Assembly: GCA_021464415.1 (NCBI GenBank)
Contig: CM038467.1
Coordinates: 8,201,411 to 8,265,410 of the forward strand
Source: Lonicera japonica
Taxonomy: Eukaryota; Streptophyta; Magnoliopsida; Dipsacales; Caprifoliaceae
Direction of reading: 5' to 3'
DNA length: 64,000 nt
The notes under the pieces: model-generated
The model's input: the letters and a program-made list of their open reading frames with translations, nothing else
Databases searched by the model: none
What the model was told of the DNA's origin: nothing
Translations under genes and position numbers: made by a program
In this document: positions 50,311 through 61,516 of the stretch, one piece after another
How positions within the stretch are numbered: position 1 is the first letter of the stretch
Layout: every line of letters starts with the position of its first letter

Positions 50311-50486
50311 GTTTAAATTCCTCATCCTATAACAAAATTCCCAAAACAAACTATATGTGTGTGTTCTGCATATAGTTGTTTGTTTGTGGTAAGGGTTAAA
50401 TAGTATTATACTTTTTGAATAGTGTTGTTAGAAAAATTGAGGCGATTGTCAGATGATGGTGGCTGCTTTTTGTTAGGCATCTCCAT

Positions 50487-50495
50487 TATATAAGG
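50487..50495 (+). promoter_or_regulatory. TATA box of the viral promoter
   Basis: TATATAAGG lies about 140 bp upstream of the primer-binding site, where the pregenomic promoter of caulimovirids is expected. An AATAAA-like motif (AATAAATAAAAAA, about 50588-50600) lies in between and fits the poly(A) signal inside a terminally redundant leader. Confidence 0.5.
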
Positions 50496-50628
50496 GGATG
50501 GCAGATTGGTTTTTAAATCATCGTCTGTAATGTAAAAAATTTCCTCTCCTTTCTAAAAAACTCTGTGTAACTACTTCCTCTATATCAATAAATAAAAAAT
50601 TTGATCCTCTATTCCGCATATTTGTAAC

Positions 50629-50640
50629 TGGTATCAGAGG
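50629..50640 (+). other. Viral tRNA-iMet primer-binding site
   Basis: TGGTATCAGAGG matches the conserved plant initiator-tRNA complement (TGGTATCAGAGC) in 11 of 12 bases. In caulimovirids this site marks the conventional start of the genome map. It precedes the first viral ORF by about 260 bp. Confidence 0.8.
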
Positions 50641-50900
50641 TTGGTTTTGCTTTTGTTATGTAAGTATATCTGTCTTTATTTTTCTGTTTTAATTTCTGGT
50701 ATTTTAACTTTAAGTTGAGATTGTATCTTTATTTTTTCTTGTATGTTTTCATAAAACCCATACATCTATTACGTTTCAAAACCCATATTTTTCGTCAAGC
50801 CGTTTTAAGCCTTTGTTGTGGCAATCATGCTATTAAGGGAACTGGTTTTAAGCACCTGAAATAACAGTAATTAGAGGTCTTAGGTACCCTTGAAAACATT

Positions 50901-53003
50901 AATGGAAGAACAAACGTACAGTATTGACTTAGAATGCATAGCTCCTGTAATAGGTAAAGAATAAACTATGTATAATCATTATGTGCATATTGATAAACAA
51001 TCTGAAAATATAAGTAATGTATGTGCTGCTTTAAATAATATGACAGATCTTATGATAGGTTGGATTAAGAAAATTGAACCTATGAATCTCAAAAATCAAA
51101 AACATCAAATGACAGATCTTATGATATGTTAGATTAAGAAAATCGAACCTATGAATCTCAAAAATCAAAAACATCAAATGTTTGTAGAAAACAAACTTTT
51201 GAATCTAGAACATCAACTAAATATGGAAAATAAACTAAATTTGAAATGTGATGAAAATTATTACTGATATTTTAAACTCTTTAGATGGTATGAATAGTTT
51301 AGGAAGCAACCAAACCCCTAGACTATACTATGGAACTAAAGAAATAAATACTTCTCAAACAGAAAAGTTTAATTACACAGAATTTATAAATGTAAAAGAA
51401 ATTCTAGATTATTGGCGAGAATTATATAAAGACCCAAATTTAAATATTTCTGAAATAAATAAAATAATAGAACAAATACAAAATACGTATTTGGAACATG
51501 AAAAATTATTAAAACACTTTTAGTATGAAATAAATCAATATTCATCTGATGAAGAAGACCAAGAACCATCTCACATAGTAAACACTATAAATGATGATGA
51601 AAAAGAAAATAAAGGAAAAAGAAAGGCAGAAGAACCTTTAAAGGAATTCTCTAACTAGGAAGAATTCCAAGAATTCATGCAAAATCCTGCCACAGATAAA
51701 GAAGATTTCGTTAAAACAACAGAAACTTCAACTAGTAGTACTAAAAAAGAGGAAGAACCAAGTCCTTATTTTCTTAGAAGAGATGATTTAAATAAACAAG
51801 CAGTTGCACAACATGGCACATATCTTGATTTAAGGAATGTCCCTTTTAAAGATCAAAAGCAAACAATTAATGATTGGGCACAATCACTGTCTATCTTAAT
51901 TACTAATTATGAAAAAATATGGAATAAAGAAAAAAATTTAGATTATGTAGATGCAACTCTCCAAGGAGATGTTTTGCAATGGTTACAATAATGGGAAAAA
52001 TTTGAAATTGGAAAACACCAAAAAGCTGCTTTACTCCAAAATTATAAGAATTTTGATGAAATCTTAAATGATTTTGTTAAAATAATAAAAGAAAATCTAA
52101 TTGGAAGTACGGGAGAAACCCAAATCCAAGAAGATGCATACTACATATTATCAAAACTCGAATTATGTAATATCTGTCAATTTGAAGATTTTGTAGATCT
52201 TTTCAAAAAATATTACTTTAAATTAGATCCACCAAATAATCAATATTGGTTGGAACAATTTTTTCATAAACTCCCAAATCTATAGGATGAATTAGCTATA
52301 AAAGGTTATACTGAATAGTTAAAGAAAGTTGATAAAACAGATACACTTGATTTTAGAATAAATTATGTGTTAAGAATTATACAAGAAAAATGTACTGAAA
52401 TTAAAGCCAAAAAGCAAATGAAGAAAAATCAAATTTTTAATAGTAAATCTGGCCAAAAATGTTGTGACGGAATATTAAAAGAAAATTGGAAAGTTGGTTG
52501 TGGGCCAATTTTCTCACAAAAAAAGAAAAAGAAGATTTAAATGGAAACCTTGGAAAAAGAAAATACCTTTTTTCCAAAACCAAGAAATATATTAGAAAAA
52601 AAATTCTAATAAAAATAAAAATAAACCAAATACAAAGAAAAAATATAGATGTTACATCTGTAACGAAGAAGGTCATATTGCACCAGAATGCCCTAGAAAA
52701 GGAAAAAGTGCAAAGAAAATGATAAAATTTCTTGAAAAACAAGAATTAGAGGTATGTTACGGAAGTGAATTAGAAGAATATTCAGAAAATGATAAAATTC
52801 TTTATGAAATGGAATCTGAATCAGATAGTTCAGATGATGAAGTAGTATTTATGATGAACACCATTGAAATACAACAAAATAATGAAAATGAGTTACAATC
52901 ACTAACGCTAAAAGATGTTATTGGTGAAGAATTAACTTTTACCAACAAACAATTAGAACAATTAGAAAAAACTCGTCAAATGGTTAAAAAAAGATATTTA
53001 TAA
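50901..53003 (+). pseudogene. Viral coat-protein region with zinc knuckle
   Basis: It starts MEEQTYSIDLE at 50901 and is broken by several stops (near 50960, 51521, 51656 and 51989) and frameshifts near 51240 and 52500. The N-terminal part is Asn/Gln/Leu-rich and probably coiled coil, and contains an in-frame 69-bp duplication. The middle is a nucleocapsid-like helical region. The CCHC knuckle CYICNEEGHIAPEC lies at about 52648-52690, preceded by a Lys-rich stretch and followed by an acidic tail (ESESDSSDDEV). This is the usual caulimovirid coat layout. Confidence 0.75.
51040..51177 (+). repeat. In-frame 69-bp tandem duplication in the viral first ORF
   Basis: Two 69-bp units (51040-51108 and 51109-51177) begin ATGACAGATCTTATGATA. 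They differ at a few positions, one of which makes a TAG stop in the second unit. The unit is 23 codons, so it lengthens the predicted coiled coil by about three turns of heptads. Confidence 0.9.
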
Positions 53004-53697
53004 ATTATCAAAATTTAAAATATTTTCTACAAGAATATTTGAGCAATTTAGTTGAAATACCATAGCTCAAAGTACAAATGAAGGAACAGCTGAAATCACA
53101 CTGTTCGATGAAAGGAAAATTACTAGATGGAGAAAAAAACATCCAGAAATTAGATATGTCCATATTGGATTAATTCAAATATGTATTACAACTATATTTA
53201 GACAAGGAATGAATACCCCAGTAGCAATTTTAATTTTAGATAAAAGATTTGTAAACCCTCTAAATGCAATAATTGGAAGAGTACAATCAAATATAGTAAA
53301 TGGAATTATTTGGTTTAACATAAAACCAAATTTCTTCATATCAATAACATACCCAAATATAGAGAATTCTGTTAAAATAAAAATACAAACAAAAGGAATT
53401 GGAATGAAAAATACATCTTCTAATCTTTCTATACATTGAAAAACAATACATGAGTTAACAAGACTCTCAATAACTACAACACATTTTTTGGATAAAAATG
53501 TTATAGAAATATTTGAGCCTCGTCCTTTTGATTCAGCAATTCAATCAAGATTGATGAATTGGCGAGATCTCGAAATCCCTCGAGAATGGATTTTACCTAC
53601 GCTAGTAGACGAAGAACCTGAAAAACAACAGGACAATGTTGAATTACAAGTTTCAGGCAATAATGTTTATTTTAGAAATACTAGTAAAAAATCATAA
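53004..53697 (+). pseudogene. Viral movement protein (30K superfamily)
   Basis: RYVHIGLIQICITTIFRQGM followed by NTPVAILILDKRF and NGIIWFNIKPNFFISITYPN resemble caulimovirid movement proteins, including the L-x-D-x-R-F core. It begins in a different frame from the coat region and is interrupted near 53055 and 53439. Its last codons run into TAATG (53695-53699), a stop overlapping a possible start. The downstream protease nevertheless lies in this same frame, so the stop may be secondary decay of a polyprotein. Confidence 0.75.
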
Positions 53698-55812
53698 TGG
53701 CAACAAAACTTTTCGAAACCATCTTTGAAAGCACTAAATAAATCAATTAATTTTGAAAAATGGGAGAGTAATCAAAGAAATAATTCCTTAAAAATTCCAA
53801 TATTATCAGGAACTACTAGTAAATCAAGCCAAATATATCATTTCTAACTAGGAAAAGAAAAAATAATATTTTCACCAAGTCATGGAAATAAAAGATATAC
53901 CTATGTTTTAGGATATTTTAATTTTGCAGGCTATAAACAATGTAGTTTATGTACGTTAATAGATACTGGAGCAACAATATGCTCTTGTAGACCAAATGCG
54001 TTACCACAAGAAAAATGGATAAAAATGAAGAATCCGATTTCTGTTACGGGTATAAACGGTACTCAAAATTTTATTTCTTTAAAAGCAAATAGAATAGCAA
54101 TTTGGTTTAATGAAAAGAAATTTATTATTCCAAAAATTTTATGTTTTCCTGAAATGCATGGAGATATTATTTTAGGAAATAATTTTATTTCAGAATATTT
54201 ACCAATGATCATAAATAATGGAACACTTGGATTAACATTAAATAAATAAATGGTAGAAATTCCACTTTTACAACAACATAAATACAAATGTGATTGTAGA
54301 TTTTCACTAGTTAGAAAAGGAGAAATGACTCTTATAATAAAAGTATTAGAAGAAACTCATTGGCTTTATGAAATTTTAAAAGAAAATTTTAGTGAAAACC
54401 CACTAAAATTATGGAATAAAAGTCCTAGATATTGTCAACTTAAATTAAGAGACCCAAATATAATTATAAGAGTAAAACCAATGATTTATACTAGAAAAGA
54501 TATAGATGAATTTGATAACCAAATCAAAGAATTACTAGATACAAAACTTATTGAAGAAACAGTAAGTCCACACTCTAGTCCGACATTTATGGTATGAAAC
54601 CATAGTGAAATAAGAAGAGAAAAAGCAAGAATGGTAATAAATTATAAAAGATTAAATGAACAATTAGTATTTTATGGTTATTTTATCCCAAAAAATGATG
54701 TTTTGATTAATCAAACTAAAGGTAAAAAGATCTTTAGTAAATTTGATTGTAAATCATGATTCTGGCAGTTAAAACTAACTGAAGAATCAAAACCCCTAAC
54801 AGCCTTTAGCACTCCAAGAGGACATTATCAATAGAATGTTATGCCTTTTGGACTAAATATAGCACCACAAATATTCCAACAATAGATGGACGGGATCTTT
54901 AAAGACCTTAAAGATTTCTGTGTCGTCTATATCGATGATATTTTAGTATTTTCTAATACATTAGAAGAACATAAAAAATATTTAAAAATATTAACCAGTA
55001 AATTCCAAAAACATGGAATAGTATTATCTCCAAGGAAAATAGAAATAGAAAAAATATAAATTAATTTTCTTGGAATAATTTTAAATCAAGACGGTTTAAA
55101 ATTACAAGATCATATAATCTCTAAAATCAGAGATTTTGATGAAAATATACAAGATAAAAAATAATTACAAAGTTTTTTTAGAATCCTTGATTATGGAAGA
55201 AATTTCATACAAGGATTGTCTCAAAAAGAATTACCTCTTATTGAAAAACTCAAGAAAAGTGATGAATTTGTTTGGACAAATAAATATACAACTTTAGTAA
55301 GAAACATAAAAAATGATATTCTTGCTAATTGTCCCAAAGTTTATTTCCCACAACAAAGAGATAAATTAATTCTTGAAACAGATGCTTCTGAATTATGTTG
55401 GGGTTGTGTCCTTAAAGCAATTCCAGCAAAGCTTTGGACAGAAACTGAGTCTAATAATCTTGGTATACGAGCTAGAAAAACTCCAATATCAAAAAATCTG
55501 CAAAAATAAGAATTAATATCTGGTTATAATTCAGAAAAATTTAAACCAAAAAAAATAAAATATATTATATTTGAAAAAGAATTATTAGCAATTAAAAATT
55601 TCCATATCTTCTTAGCCCCAGAAGATTTTATTATTAGAACTGATAATCAAGCAGTTAAAGATTTCCTTATTAACAAAAGAAATATTCTTGAAGGTAGGAG
55701 ATTCAAATGGTATAATCAAATTGATTTATATACTTTTGACGTTGAACATTTAAAAGGTACTAATAATTTTCTTGTAGATTATCTTAGCAGGAACTTTATT
55801 GAAGATCAGTAA
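53698..55812 (+). pseudogene. Viral protease, reverse transcriptase and RNase H
   Basis: The aspartic protease motif LIDTGATICSC lies at 53956-53990 and its second part, GDIILGNNFIS, near 54163. Reverse transcriptase motifs are MVINYKRLNEQL (54631), ISKFDCKS-type (54737) and the catalytic YIDD at 54928-54939. RNase H starts at LETDASELCWG (about 55373) and ends with the VDYLSRNF-type motif before the TAA at 55810-55812. Stops include those near 54248, 54596, 54758, 54834, 55059, 55163 and 55508. The frame is mostly constant, as expected for a decayed single polyprotein. Confidence 0.85.
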
Positions 55813-56175
55813 TACAGTGGACTAATATTATTTTGTTTTACAGTAATGGTAGATCCTAACAAGGGGAAAAACAAAATTGAAAGTGAATGATGGATTTCTA
55901 TTGCTAAAAAGGTAAAACACACTGCATCTAGATCACCCTCATAGCCTAGCCAAGGAACTGTGAGCACAAATCCACCGCTCGAAGCACGACCGGTGTATGT
56001 TGTATTTAGAGGACGACGCCAACCAAACATTTATAATAATTGGTTTCAATGTCAAACTCAAGTATTAAATTTTTCTGGCGCCACTTATCAAAAATATCAA
56101 AATTTATACAAAGAAATGGCAGCGTGGGATGAATGGACAAGATAGTCCACCCCTGCACATTATTTTCTCAATTTA

Positions 56176-57095
56176 TGATGGTGTCAAAATCTAGAACAGA
56201 CAGTTAACGACCGATCAATACATAAATAATGGTGGATTAGAGGTTTAATAACGGATTGTAACTGTGAACAGTTATTGTGAACAGTACCACCGTATATGTG
56301 AACAGTACCACCGTTTATATGAACAGTATCACCGTATATATGAACAGTGACTATGAACAGTATCACCGTGTATGTGAACAGTGATTGTGAACAGTATCGA
56401 CAGAAACTGATTAAAAATGAAGACGAACACGAGACATTTTTTATTAAGGTAGGTTCCCCCGGTAGCGCTTATGCTAGTCCGGCAGTACGTCCTCTTTTTG
56501 TGTGTGCTTGCTTTGTATTAGCTCAAAGATAATCAATTTAGATGATAATACAAGCTACCAATCTATCTCTCTCTCTCTCTTTCTATAATTTTCTTAATTC
56601 TATTTATAAGTATAGAATTAGGATTACAAATATTTCAATATAATAAATAATAAACTGTGTAGGAGAGAAAGCGTATAAGGATTGGTATTTTTTTTTTGGG
56701 TATGAAAAGAGAGAGTATAAGACCCTCAAAAATTGGCTTGTATTTATATTGTCAATAGCTTTATATCTCTTAGAAGAGACGGATGGATATTGAGAGAGAA
56801 AGAATATATGTTTTTTTGGTGTGTTTTGAATGAATGAATGAGGGGGTATTTATAGGTAAATGTAGAATGGCAAAAAGGTAAATTTGGTAAAAATAAAGGG
56901 CAAAAAGGTTATATTTATGTAATGTATGTGATGTGTATGCTTAGGTCACATGTAATGTAGATGATGTGTATGCTTAGGTCACATAAGGAGGTAAAAAGTG
57001 GGATTTTACCGGAGGTAAAAATAGGATTTTACTGGAGGTAAAAGTGTTGAATTACCTTTGTAGGTCAATTGTAAAATTAGTATTTAACCCCGTCA
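56176..57095. mobile_element. Solo LTR inside the viral transactivator
   Basis: It starts TGATGGTGTCAAAATC and ends AACCCCGTCA, with a perfect 5-bp duplication ATTTA at 56171-56175 and 57096-57100. Removing it restores contiguity of the viral reading frame. It holds GTGAACAGT repeats near the left end, a CT microsatellite (56565-56590) and GGAGGTAAAA repeats near the right end. No retroelement genes are present. Confidence 0.85.
56263..56396. repeat. GTGAACAGT tandem repeats
   Basis: About eight TGAACAGT or similar cores, many followed by A(C/T)CACCGTATAT, recur every 14-23 bp. Such arrays are common in the U3 part of plant LTRs and may bind host factors. Confidence 0.8.
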
Positions 57096-58560
57096 ATTTA
57101 GTACAACAGTTTTCCGGTTTAACAACAAGGGAACAAAAAATTCCTAATGTTGAAGAAATAAAAGGTTTTTATAATTCGAGAATACCCTTAAAAATTTATG
57201 AACCTTTAAATAAGGCTTGAAAAGCTCAAATTTTCGAGAACAAAAACGAGTTTCGCGTAAATATGAGCAAACTTTGTGAAAGAATTTTTGAACAAACAAG
57301 AACCTTTCAAGAACTAATTCAACATCTTGAGAATTTTAAAACTCTTGGTTTCAAAATTCTAAAACAAATGAATTATGAAACTAAGCTTTCTTACGATTCT
57401 ATTGAACAAGTAAATACTTTTCTTTTTTTTTGTAGAATTATTAGAAAATTAATTTTTGGATAATATTTTATATACTATTAGAAGAATTTGACTTCATGAG
57501 AAGGCAAGACTCCTTCTCTCGATACCTTTATTTCAAATAGAAATTCTTCAAAAAATTGAAGACCAAAATTCAAAGATAAAAAGTCTTTTGAATCAATATG
57601 GTCAAAATTTAAATGATCGTGAAGTAATTCCAAAAATCCATCTTTATGCAGAAGATGATCTTTGGAATGCTGAAACAATTGATTGGGGATTTGTGAACCA
57701 CATTATGTTATCCAATAGTCTTTCATGTAACCTTACTAAGTTACATATGATGATCAAATCCATGATCTATCATGTGGTACATAAACATAAATATAATATA
57801 ATATTATCTTTTCATATTACAAGTTATATTGGATAGCGGTTTAGAAAAAAATTCTACCAGCCATACCAAATATGGGAGCTCCGAGCCACAGAGCAATCAG
57901 AATACCAATGGTTTGAAAATGATATGTATTCCGGAACCCCCATAGACGAACGTAATGTTCAAAATTATTTTTTAAGAAATTTAATACATATTTCTACAAC
58001 AGTCAAATAACTGTATCCAACGGTTCATCCGTATCTTAATTATTACAAAACCATGGTAACAGATGGAAGAAGACTTTTTATAACTGATTTAAACTCTACT
58101 TATCAAGTCTCCCATGAACAAATGCTTGAGGTGAAAACCTTTTTGGAAAATCTAAAGGATAAAAATCATTTAGATGTTCCATATGATCTATTGATGGAGG
58201 CCAAGGAATTGGAGAAGCTAACCTCATTAACCAAATGGAGGGTTAGAAGAAAAACGTCATCCGTGACGTCAAAGAATTTGTTACCTACTAACCGACTGCA
58301 CAATTAATCCAGCGCACGACAGGTGTACAAGTTCTCGAAGGTGGTGAAAGAATCCCGAATAATAAAGATGTTCGTAGACAGTAGATAGCTGTGCGGACAA
58401 GAATTAAAGAACCGATTTAATATTAGTTGAATGGTTGTCCTATGGCTACATGGCAGTTGCCCAATTCCATGTTAATTCATGTCTCCATCCCTAAGCAGAA
58501 TCTATCTAATTATATTTGGCTTGAGTTACAAAAACTAAGTCTTTATCAAAACTCTTAAAT

Positions 58561-61516
58561 TATTAGTAGGTACACGTGCATGTATACAATTTTATAAAAT
58601 TAACTTAGAGTGTTCAAAAGAATCGAATGGATGATGGAGATGAACAAAGTCTAGTTCAAAACTTCAAATCACCCCATTTTCCATTCTTGATCCACGTGTG
58701 GTAAACCACCATACTATCAATAATTAAGTTTTCTAGAACTTTATATTCCTTAAAATAAATTAGTAAATAATCTAGCGATCCAAGATTATACTCAATGAGG
58801 GTTTTATTTTAACACTATTCTTCTAACAATGAGAGTTTAAATTTAACACTATTTTTCTAACAATGAGGGTTTAAATTTAACACTATTTAGGATAATTGAT
58901 TCATTCTTTAAAAGCTTCAGTTAGAGTGGCCACTTATTTGCAATCTGTTTCGATGCTTACTTCTTTGAGGGATGAGGCGACTCCAAAGAAACTATAGAAT
59001 CCCTATATTGAATTAGTAACTAGAAACCCAGCCATCATAGTTAGTACATTATAAATATAGTTTAAATTTATTGACCCCGTTCCACTAATTTCGTAGAACC
59101 TATCTGAAGCATAAGTTAGTAATCGAACGCAAAATTTAGAACCCATCTAAAGCATAAGTTAGTAATCAAAGGGTTTTGAGCTATAGATAACAATTAATCA
59201 TAAAAATAGGGGAAGATTACAAGAGTAAAATATGTATGTAGTATTGTTATTATTATTGTTTTCGTTGGCTGGTCTGTATGTAGATTACAAGAGTAATTTC
59301 TCCTGGTTGAGAGAGAGAGAGAAAGATTTACTAGTGACACCGGTAGCAACTTCGGGCACCGGATTGGCGGGAGCGGTTCAATTGGTGTAAAAAGTGAAGC
59401 CAGACGATCGAATTAGACCTACACTTTTGAAATCTAACACCGAAGGCCTTACTGAATTGTTTCGGTCCTTTTAAATTTAGACTAGATCGAATTTAAATGA
59501 TTCAGTATAAATCATTCCATTTTTTAGTCCAATTCATTTAATTTGACGGTTCGATTAAGTTTTTAAACACCCCTAACAATGACAATCCATCGATCGGGAG
59601 TGTTTAGAATTTAAAATAAAAATCAAGATCAAGAATAAACTTAAAGAACAAAACCTAATGCCAAATTCTAAGAATGTAGAAGAATGATTAACAAATAAAA
59701 GTTAAAAATTATGAAATAGATACATACATTATTACAAAAATAGGAATCAAAAGTGCATGCTTTATTTTGAACATAAACCCTCCGCCTTTCCTAGTGAAAA
59801 ACAAAAAACCCTCGCCCGTCTAGCCTCTCCAAATCCAAAAGAACTTTTCTTTTGTGGTTTAAAAATGTTTTCGGTCGATTCATCCAACGTACTGTATTCG
59901 GGTCCCCTTACTTATAGGCCCACAGATCCGTATGCCTCATATAGTGGGCCCGGCCTAGTCCAACCCATCCATATCTAATAAGTCTTAGTTTGGCCCATTT
60001 GTCCACTTCAAAGGCTTCATATTTATTTTCAAGATAATTTTGTCCCAAATAAAAAATGTCTTGAAAATATAAATAAATAATAAAAAAAAGCAATTGTTAA
60101 TTTTAAATTAATAGAGTATGAAAGAAAAAGTAATGGAAATTTTATGAACAACAAAAATTCCTATTTTGGAACAATTTTGATACTTCAAAATTTATGTAAT
60201 CTATCTTGTTGGTGCTAAAATCTATAAATGTATTTCAGACGACACAGTCAAATAACTGTATCGAATGATTAGAGCATTAACGGTACAAAATTTAAAAGAG
60301 TCAAATATTCATATAGGATATTAGTTTCGTATGAAGATACGGGCTAGTTCTCCCCTATATAATAGAGTTAGGAACTCGGTTCGCCTTATATTGACGGTAA
60401 ACAAACAGCCGTTAAAAACTTACAAAAGTCTCTCTAGCTATTCTATCATCACAAAGTTACGATAAGAATATGCTCGAACTACATGAGTCATAGCTTCTCT
60501 ATTCTAGGAGTAATACTGAGCGCTATGAGCTTCAATTATCTCTTTTGTCCTTTTGCTACTGAATGCTGGATTCTTTTTATGTTATGAAGTTTCTTTTGTT
60601 GTTGTTGGGTTGAACTTGATTGTTGAGAAAAGTAAATGCTTCTTATATATATATATATATATATGACTGGAGGAAACGTGTGACCAGAGCTCCCAAAGCA
60701 CGTTTGAAACTATGCTTTGGTCATTACCAACTATGGCCTTACTTATCCATGAATTATAGTGCATTAAATGTAGTTGGTGTGCATTTAATGAAGGCGAGGA
60801 GAGTTATGTGCACTCTGCATAGCAGGTGGTAATCGCCCATACTTTGCAAACCACTTTGATAGAGTGGTTGGGCGAGATGAAGTTCCAGAACTCGCCGAAA
60901 TAGCTCTAGAGTCCCAGCTTCGCAATTCGTTGTTCGTAATCAAGTATCAAGCAGGTACCCAATTTTTTAGGGATCCATCCTTCTTAGAGTGAACTAGCAG
61001 GGCTCTTCCGAGCTCCTCGCGTTGGGATAGATCTAATAGCTAACATGAATGGCCACGAGCCAGCTCGTAGTTGACAAGACAAATCGAATTAATAATTTGT
61101 ATCATCATATCTAAAATATCATTTGATTTTTTTATTTCTTTAAAAAAAATTTATGTATGAAATTTTTTATTCTATTTAATGTATATGTACTAAAATTATA
61201 TTCTTTTAAATTTTGTTTGACGCGTTAAATATAAATGCTAAGTAAAATATAAAATTAGATAATTTAATCATAAAAGTAAAATTATTTAGTGGGGTGTATA
61301 TTTAATCATATCCATGTCTCTAAGAAGAAATTTAGAAGCAACATCCAAGGACATTACATTTCATCTACTTTAGTTTAGGCGGCTAAAAACGGCGGCAATT
61401 TTATTAAAAACATCACCACAAATCAAATTATTATTAGGTAACCCGTGCTAAAATTCTCTCTCTCATAAAAAAAAATAAAAAAATCCACATAGGTAGCTCT
61501 ACTCTGTATCTACACA
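58561..61516. other. Intergenic DNA upstream of the dCMP deaminase gene
   Basis: This includes the right hAT-like end near 59575, a short tandem repeat (TTTAAATTTAACACTATTT about 58805-58890) and an (AT)n run at 60645-60664. A moderately GC-rich block at about 60660-61080 looks like an old repeat but was not identified. The stretch just before the start codon (about 61440-61516) is CT-rich and leader-like. Confidence 0.45.

Larger units (their letters stand above)
55846..58310 (+). pseudogene. Viral transactivator-like (ORF VI type), split by a solo LTR
   Basis: It starts MVDPNKGKNKIESE at 55846. The motif YVVFRGRRQPNIYNNW followed by CQTQVLNFSGATYQKY (55990-56100) is the RNase H1-like N-terminal module of caulimovirus transactivators. 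The frame then has stops and is interrupted at 56176-57095 by an LTR. It resumes at 57101 in the same frame with an Asn/Glu/Lys-rich helical part that extends, with stops and shifts, to about 58310 or slightly beyond. The function is lost. Confidence 0.7.
50390..58560 (+). other. Endogenous pararetrovirus (Caulimoviridae), defective
   Basis: In order on the plus strand are a TATA box and leader, a tRNA-Met primer site, a coat-protein region with zinc knuckle, a 30K-type movement protein, a protease/reverse transcriptase/RNase H region, and a transactivator-like region. The movement and transactivator domains distinguish it from a Gypsy element. Stops and frameshifts occur throughout and a solo LTR interrupts the last gene, so it is a non-functional fossil. 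No integrase was seen. The outer borders are approximate, set by where viral similarity fades. Confidence 0.85.
48825..59575. mobile_element. Possible large hAT element bounding the viral cluster
   Basis: The left end CAGGGGTGTGTACGG and the right end, reverse-complemented, TAGGGGTGTTTAAAA share the hAT-like start (C/T)AGGGGTGT. Both are flanked by the 8-bp word ACAATGAC (48817-48824 and 59576-59583). This is exactly what one hAT insertion would leave. The interior holds a second hAT element, an endogenous pararetrovirus and a solo LTR, so the original element would have been much shorter. A chance match is possible, since the inner similarity of the two ends is short. Confidence 0.45.

Noticed and set aside
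50390..58560. Interpretation as a Gypsy LTR retrotransposon
   Set aside because: No integrase or flanking LTR pair was found, and a 30K-type movement protein and a transactivator module are present, which fits Caulimoviridae.
50390..58560. Possibility that the viral copy is still active
   Set aside because: All coding regions contain several stops or shifts and the last one is split by an LTR.
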